A stretch of 64,000 nt of DNA, from contig JAFXJT010000004.1 in the NCBI GenBank assembly GCA_017532085.1, positions 1 to 64,000 on the forward strand, given 5' to 3'. The DNA comes from Oscillospiraceae bacterium (lineage in GTDB: Bacteria > Bacillota > Clostridia > Oscillospirales > Ruminococcaceae). Position 1 is the first letter of the stretch, and each line of letters begins with the position of its first letter. Shown here piece after piece: positions 60,415-64,000 of this stretch. The notes below the pieces were generated by a model that was not told the origin of the DNA, made no database searches, and was given only the letters and a program-made list of their open reading frames with translations. A program made the translations under genes and the position numbers.

Positions 60415-61737
60415 GTGAATACGCCTGTTTACGATTATCTGATGGAATATGTCCATCGGGATGATCTGCGGATGCACATGCCAGGACATAAAGGCAAGGG
60501 ACTGGATGGCTGGCTGGGTGCGGCTTATCCGCTGGATATTACTGAAATCTGCGGCGCTGACAGTCTATATGAAGCAGATGGTATCATTGCAGAAAGCGAA
60601 CGCAATGCAGCCGCACTGTTCGGTGCAGGAGCAACTTTGTATTCTGCCGGTGGTTCCACGCTTTGCATTCAGGCAATGCTGATGCAGATGAAACGAGAAG
60701 GCAGAACGATTCTTGCCGGCAGAAATGCCCATCGTTCGTTTCTCAACGCCTGTATCCTGCTGGATTTACCGATTCGGTGGATGTATGCACGGGATGGCGC
60801 TTTGCTTTCGGGTGTGATTTCTCCACAGGCAGTACAATATGCCCTCGCAAACAGTCCTAAGCCTGCTTGTGTGTATCTGACCACGCCTGATTATCTGGGC
60901 GGAGTAGCGGATATCGAGGCAATTGCCAGAATCTGTCAGCGGGCAGGTGCAAGATTACTGGTGGATAATGCCCATGGCGCACATTTGGCATTTTTCCCGC
61001 AAAGTCTGCATCCGATTGCGCTGGGTGCTGATTTTTGTTGTGACTCGTATCATAAATTTCTGCCCGCACTTACGGGAGCTGCTTGTCTGCATTGCAAAAA
61101 CGCAGAGGATGCAGCTGCATTGCGCAGCGCAATGGCAATGTTCGGATCGACCAGTCCTTCGTATTTAATCCTTGCTTCCATGGATTTGTGCAATCGGTAT
61201 CTTGCCAATCGGGTAAGACATGATGTGTTTTCTGTGGCACAGCGGATTCATCGGTTGCGAAAGAAGTTGAAAACAGCATTCAAAATCTCCGAGGGCGATC
61301 CGTTCCATATCTGCATTCATGCAGCAAGTTCCGGATTATCCGGCACAGCCTTGGCGCAATGGCTGACTGCACATGGCGTAATGTATGAATATGCCGATGA
61401 GGATTATGTTGTGCTGCTTTGTTCACCCTGTACGCCGCTTTCTGATTTGGAGCGGTTGGAACAGGTGTTGTGTGCCTGCGATCTGCCTCGCACGCAAATC
61501 GATCAACAGCCTGCAAAGGCGCCGCTGCTGTATGCGGAAATGACACCGAGAGAAGCTGCATTGCTGCCTTGCGAACAGGTTCCTGTTCACCAATGCATAG
61601 GCAGGATCTGTGCGATGACACAGCCGCCGTGTCCACCGGCGGTACCCATTGTAATCTGTGGCGAACAACTGAATGCCACTGCTGCTGCATTGCTGGAACG
61701 TTACGGCATCCGTGAGATTACAGTTGTCAAAGCATAA
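60415..61737 (+). CDS. Orn/Lys/Arg decarboxylase-family PLP enzyme (YaaO-like)
   Basis: 440 residues, GTG start behind GAAAGG. Fold-type I PLP enzyme: RMHMPGHKGKG, ITEICGADSLYEADGII, AGGSTLCIQAML, LLVDNAHGAHLAF and the PLP-lysine block CDSYHKFLPALTGAA. Likely makes a polyamine from arginine, lysine or ornithine; the exact substrate cannot be read. The order yaaO - pstA - holB - ricT matches the conserved Firmicutes block, but tmk, which normally follows yaaO, is absent here. Confidence 0.88.
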   Translation: MNTPVYDYLMEYVHRDDLRMHMPGHKGKGLDGWLGAAYPLDITEICGADSLYEADGIIAESERNAAALFGAGATLYSAGGSTLCIQAMLMQMKREGRTILAGRNAHRSFLNACILLDLPIRWMYARDGALLSGVISPQAVQYALANSPKPACVYLTTPDYLGGVADIEAIARICQRAGARLLVDNAHGAHLAFFPQSLHPIALGADFCCDSYHKFLPALTGAACLHCKNAEDAAALRSAMAMFGSTSPSYLILASMDLCNRYLANRVRHDVFSVAQRIHRLRKKLKTAFKISEGDPFHICIHAASSGLSGTALAQWLTAHGVMYEYADEDYVVLLCSPCTPLSDLERLEQVLCACDLPRTQIDQQPAKAPLLYAEMTPREAALLPCEQVPVHQCIGRICAMTQPPCPPAVPIVICGEQLNATAAALLERYGIREITVVKA

Positions 61738-61817
61738 ACAGAGAAAGAAAAATGCACATACCTCTTTCATACGATTTACAAACCGGAATAGAGAAGAAAG
61801 GATAGGAATTCTGATTT

Positions 61818-62150
61818 ATGAAGCTGATTTTTGCAGTTGTAAATGGAGATGATAGTGCTGCGGTATCCAAATCGCTTTCCAAGCATGGATTTCGTGCCAC
61901 AAAGCTTGCATCTTCCGGCAGCTTTCTCAGTGCAGGCAATACGACATTTTTGATTTGCGTGGATGATGCAGAGGTTGATGAAGTTATTGCTGTTGTACAG
62001 CGGAAATGCCATCATCGCAAGCAGTTTGTTCCCTCGACACCGACCTATGGTACGAGCTCTGCCGGTGAGGTTTCGGCGTTGCCGCTGGAGGTATCTGTGG
62101 GTGGTGCTACAATTTTTGTTACCAACATTGAACGGTTTGAAAAACTGTGA
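61818..62150 (+). CDS. pstA: cyclic-di-AMP receptor, PII-like (PstA/DarA, YaaQ)
   Basis: 110 residues. MKLIFAVVNGDDSAAVSKSL start, ATKLASSGSFLSAGNTTFLI (the loop that contacts the ligand), and GGATIFVTNIERFEKL at the end. Trimeric PII-fold protein that binds cyclic-di-AMP; its downstream effect is unclear. Located between yaaO and holB as in Bacillus. Its stop overlaps the holB GTG start. Confidence 0.93.
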   Translation: MKLIFAVVNGDDSAAVSKSLSKHGFRATKLASSGSFLSAGNTTFLICVDDAEVDEVIAVVQRKCHHRKQFVPSTPTYGTSSAGEVSALPLEVSVGGATIFVTNIERFEKL

Positions 62151-63127
62151 ACCGTCTGCCATATGTTGTGGGCAATGGTGCGCTGCTGCAGGAGCTTCGT
62201 ACTATGTGCCGAAATCACCATTTGCCGCATGCGCTGTTGCTGCATGGCGAGCCGGGATGCGGTAAAAAAACCATTGCTCGATGGTTTGCTATGCTGACGC
62301 TTTGTGCACATCCCGCAGCAGCTCCCTGTGGAGAATGCCGTGCTTGCCGATTGATTGCAGAGCAGGCACATCCGGATGTGCTGGAAGCAGAACATTCCGG
62401 AAAACGCATGGGCTTTTCTGTGGAAACTGTCCGCAAAATCCGTAAGGAAGCCGCTGTGCTGCCCAATAATGGAGAAAAACGGATTTTTTGTTTCCTGGAT
62501 GCGGATGGTATGAGCGTACAAGCGCAGAATGCGCTGCTCAAATCGGTAGAAGAACCGCCGCCTTCGGCTTGCTTTGTCTTTACTGCACAAACTCCCGGTG
62601 TATTGCTGCCCACACTGCTTTCCCGTATGACCGTAAAGGCCGTGTTCCCTGTATCCAAAGGCGAGTGTGCTGAGGCGCTTCTTCGTCGTGGCTATGCAGA
62701 GCAGGAGGTGCAGCGTGCTGTTTCTCGTTATGACGGCAATATCGGAAAATGCATTTCCTTTTTGGAGGATGAAGCAGTCCGGCAGGCGACTGAGCTTGCT
62801 GCGGAATGCACGCACGCCATTGCAGCAAGGGATGAATATCAGATGCTGCGCTGTTTGACAGCGGCTGCTGCCGATCGGGATCGTTATCGGCAGGTGCTGC
62901 TGCTGCTGGATACACAGATTCGGGATGCTGCGCTTTTGACTTTGGATGGCAGCTTCGATCGCTTAGGCTGCGATCGTATTGGCGCTGAGGCGCTCTCAAA
63001 GGAGATGACTCCCACACGCACCGCCAAAATGCACGGCGCCATTCTGGAGGCTCTGACGGATCTGGATGGCAATGTGGGATCTGTGCTTTCTGCCACTGCA
63101 CTTTGTGCAGCGTTGATGCGATGCTGA
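62147..63127 (+). CDS. holB: DNA polymerase III delta-prime subunit
   Basis: 326 residues from a GTG overlapping the pstA stop. AAA+ clamp-loader fold: GEPGCGKKTIARWF in the Walker A place, the zinc cysteines CAHPAAAPCGECRAC, and the SRC-like region NALLKSVEEPPPSACFVFTA with RM instead of the usual arginine finger set (LLSRM). Part of the clamp loader that places the beta clamp on DNA. Confidence 0.92.
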   Translation: MNRLPYVVGNGALLQELRTMCRNHHLPHALLLHGEPGCGKKTIARWFAMLTLCAHPAAAPCGECRACRLIAEQAHPDVLEAEHSGKRMGFSVETVRKIRKEAAVLPNNGEKRIFCFLDADGMSVQAQNALLKSVEEPPPSACFVFTAQTPGVLLPTLLSRMTVKAVFPVSKGECAEALLRRGYAEQEVQRAVSRYDGNIGKCISFLEDEAVRQATELAAECTHAIAARDEYQMLRCLTAAAADRDRYRQVLLLLDTQIRDAALLTLDGSFDRLGCDRIGAEALSKEMTPTRTAKMHGAILEALTDLDGNVGSVLSATALCAALMRC

Positions 63128-63160
63128 GTTCTTGTAAAATTAGATATTGGATGGTATAGT

Positions 63161-64000
63161 ATGACTGAAATCATAGGAGTCAAATTCAAAAGCGGCGGCA
63201 AGGTGTATTCTTTTGCACCGGGTCCGTTCTCACCGCCTGAGGGCAGCTATGTCGTTGTAGAGACTGCCAGAGGTCCTGAATGCGGCATGGTAGCTGTACG
63301 GCGGCATGAGGTGCCGGATGAAACGCTGAGTATGCCGCTGAAACCGATTCTTCGGCTGGCAACAGCAGAGGATATGGAAATTCTGGAGCGGAATAAACGC
63401 TATATGGAAGAGGCGTTTCGGGTTTGTACAGAACGCATTGCAGCAAGAAATCTGCCTATGAATCTGGTGGATGTGGAATGCGGTTTTGACAGCAACAAGC
63501 TCATCTTTTATTTTACAGCCGAATCTCGTGTGGATTTTCGTGAGCTGGTTAAGGATCTTGCCTCTGCATTTCATGTGCGGATTGAACTGCGGCAGATCGG
63601 TGATCGTGATGAAGCGAAGCTTTTGGGCGGTCTTGGTATTTGCGGAAGAGAGTTTTGCTGTAAGGGTTATCTGACCGATTTTCAGCCCATCACCATTAAA
63701 ATGGCAAAAGAGCAGGGCCTTGCACTGAATCCTACGAAAATCTCCGGCGCCTGCGGCAGATTGATGTGTTGCCTGCGTTATGAAAGTCCTGTATATGAGG
63801 AGCTTATGAAGTTTATTCCCAAGGTAGGCTCTACGGTAATATTGCCCGGTGAATTGCCTGTACGTGCATATGTTATGGAGGCAAATCTGGTCAGCGGAAA
63901 GCTGCGTGTGAAGCCGGAAAACTCTGAGCTGCCCATTACGGTGGATTATACGGAGGTAGAGCGCCTGCAGGATCTGAGCCGTCGTATGACCAAGGAGGAT
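63161..64000 (+). CDS. ricT: RicT (YaaT, PSP1-domain) protein, cut by the right edge
   Basis: 280 codons from the ATG at 63161 to the window end, with no stop. PSP1 domain: YSFAPGPFSPPEGSYVVVET, then RPYMEEAF-like helices, DFRELVKDLASAFHVRIELR, QIGDRDEAKLLGG and GICGREFCCKGYL...CGRLMCCLRYE. Cysteines fall at residues 161, 166, 167, 198, 203 and 204, the set that helps hold iron-sulfur clusters in the RicA-RicF-RicT complex. That complex promotes RNase Y-dependent mRNA processing and affects sporulation and competence. A YlbF/YmcA-type partner is encoded at 19131. Downstream of holB as in Bacillus. Confidence 0.92.
   Translation, partial: MTEIIGVKFKSGGKVYSFAPGPFSPPEGSYVVVETARGPECGMVAVRRHEVPDETLSMPLKPILRLATAEDMEILERNKRYMEEAFRVCTERIAARNLPMNLVDVECGFDSNKLIFYFTAESRVDFRELVKDLASAFHVRIELRQIGDRDEAKLLGGLGICGREFCCKGYLTDFQPITIKMAKEQGLALNPTKISGACGRLMCCLRYESPVYEELMKFIPKVGSTVILPGELPVRAYVMEANLVSGKLRVKPENSELPITVDYTEVERLQDLSRRMTKED

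Overview
The window reads as a chromosome segment of an anaerobic, plant-fibre-degrading Clostridia of the Ruminococcus type (Oscillospiraceae). The clues are a cellulosome-style enzyme with a type I dockerin, ferredoxin-linked 2-oxoacid metabolism, stage II sporulation genes, Gram-positive division genes (sepF, divIVA), the RicT/YlbF pair, and Firmicutes-type LexA boxes. The species cannot be fixed from this sequence. No rRNA, tRNA, CRISPR array, insertion sequence or phage was seen.

Layout. 1-7.1 kb holds the end of an alpha/beta hydrolase, a decayed AraC-type regulator behind an intact promoter, a large GH30-CBM22-dockerin-GH43-CBM6 xylan-degrading enzyme, and an ECF sigma factor with a membrane-anchored presumptive anti-sigma factor. 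7.1-19.7 kb is one long minus-strand series: ylbF-like, mutS, mutL, miaA, hfq, an HlyD-like membrane protein, yggS, sepF, divIVA, lspA, rluD and a HAD phosphatase. It has a sigma-A promoter before ylbF and probably another before hfq. 19.8-23.3 kb is a plus-strand operon of a MinD-like ATPase and a four-subunit 2-oxoacid:ferredoxin oxidoreductase. 23.4-30.4 kb (minus) carries phosphatidylethanolamine synthesis (pssA, psd), an AI-2E family permease, a three-gene peptidoglycan-binding/SpoIID-like cluster behind a sporulation-type promoter candidate, and ilvE preceded by an unannotated 42-residue membrane peptide. 30.5-39.4 kb has an SGNH-like protein without its catalytic serine, a hairpin-rich gap, miaB, a foldase-like lipoprotein, and the LUD-deoC-PPTase-SDR-thyX cluster, where ThyX is a diverged tandem duplicate. 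39.4-54.3 kb has spoIID, citrate synthase, a lipoprotein with a two-component system, then DUF1385-prmC-recA-recX-rimO-pgsA-cysE, and finally cysS with a perfect palindrome around its -10 box. 54.4-58.8 kb (minus) is a GntR/YtrA-regulated ABC exporter with a CPBP protease, plus a small DMT transporter. 59-64 kb has LexA-controlled dinB and a yaaO-pstA-holB-ricT series cut by the right edge.

Most of the window is core housekeeping: translation quality (miaA, miaB, rimO, prmC, rluD, cysS), DNA repair (mutSL, recAX, dinB), division and envelope. The parts most worth a second look are the split-motif ThyX duplicate, the sporulation-like peptidoglycan cluster, the small peptide before ilvE, the cysS promoter palindrome and the hairpin-rich gap at 31.5-31.9 kb. 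I found no clear defence island or wholly new multi-gene system.
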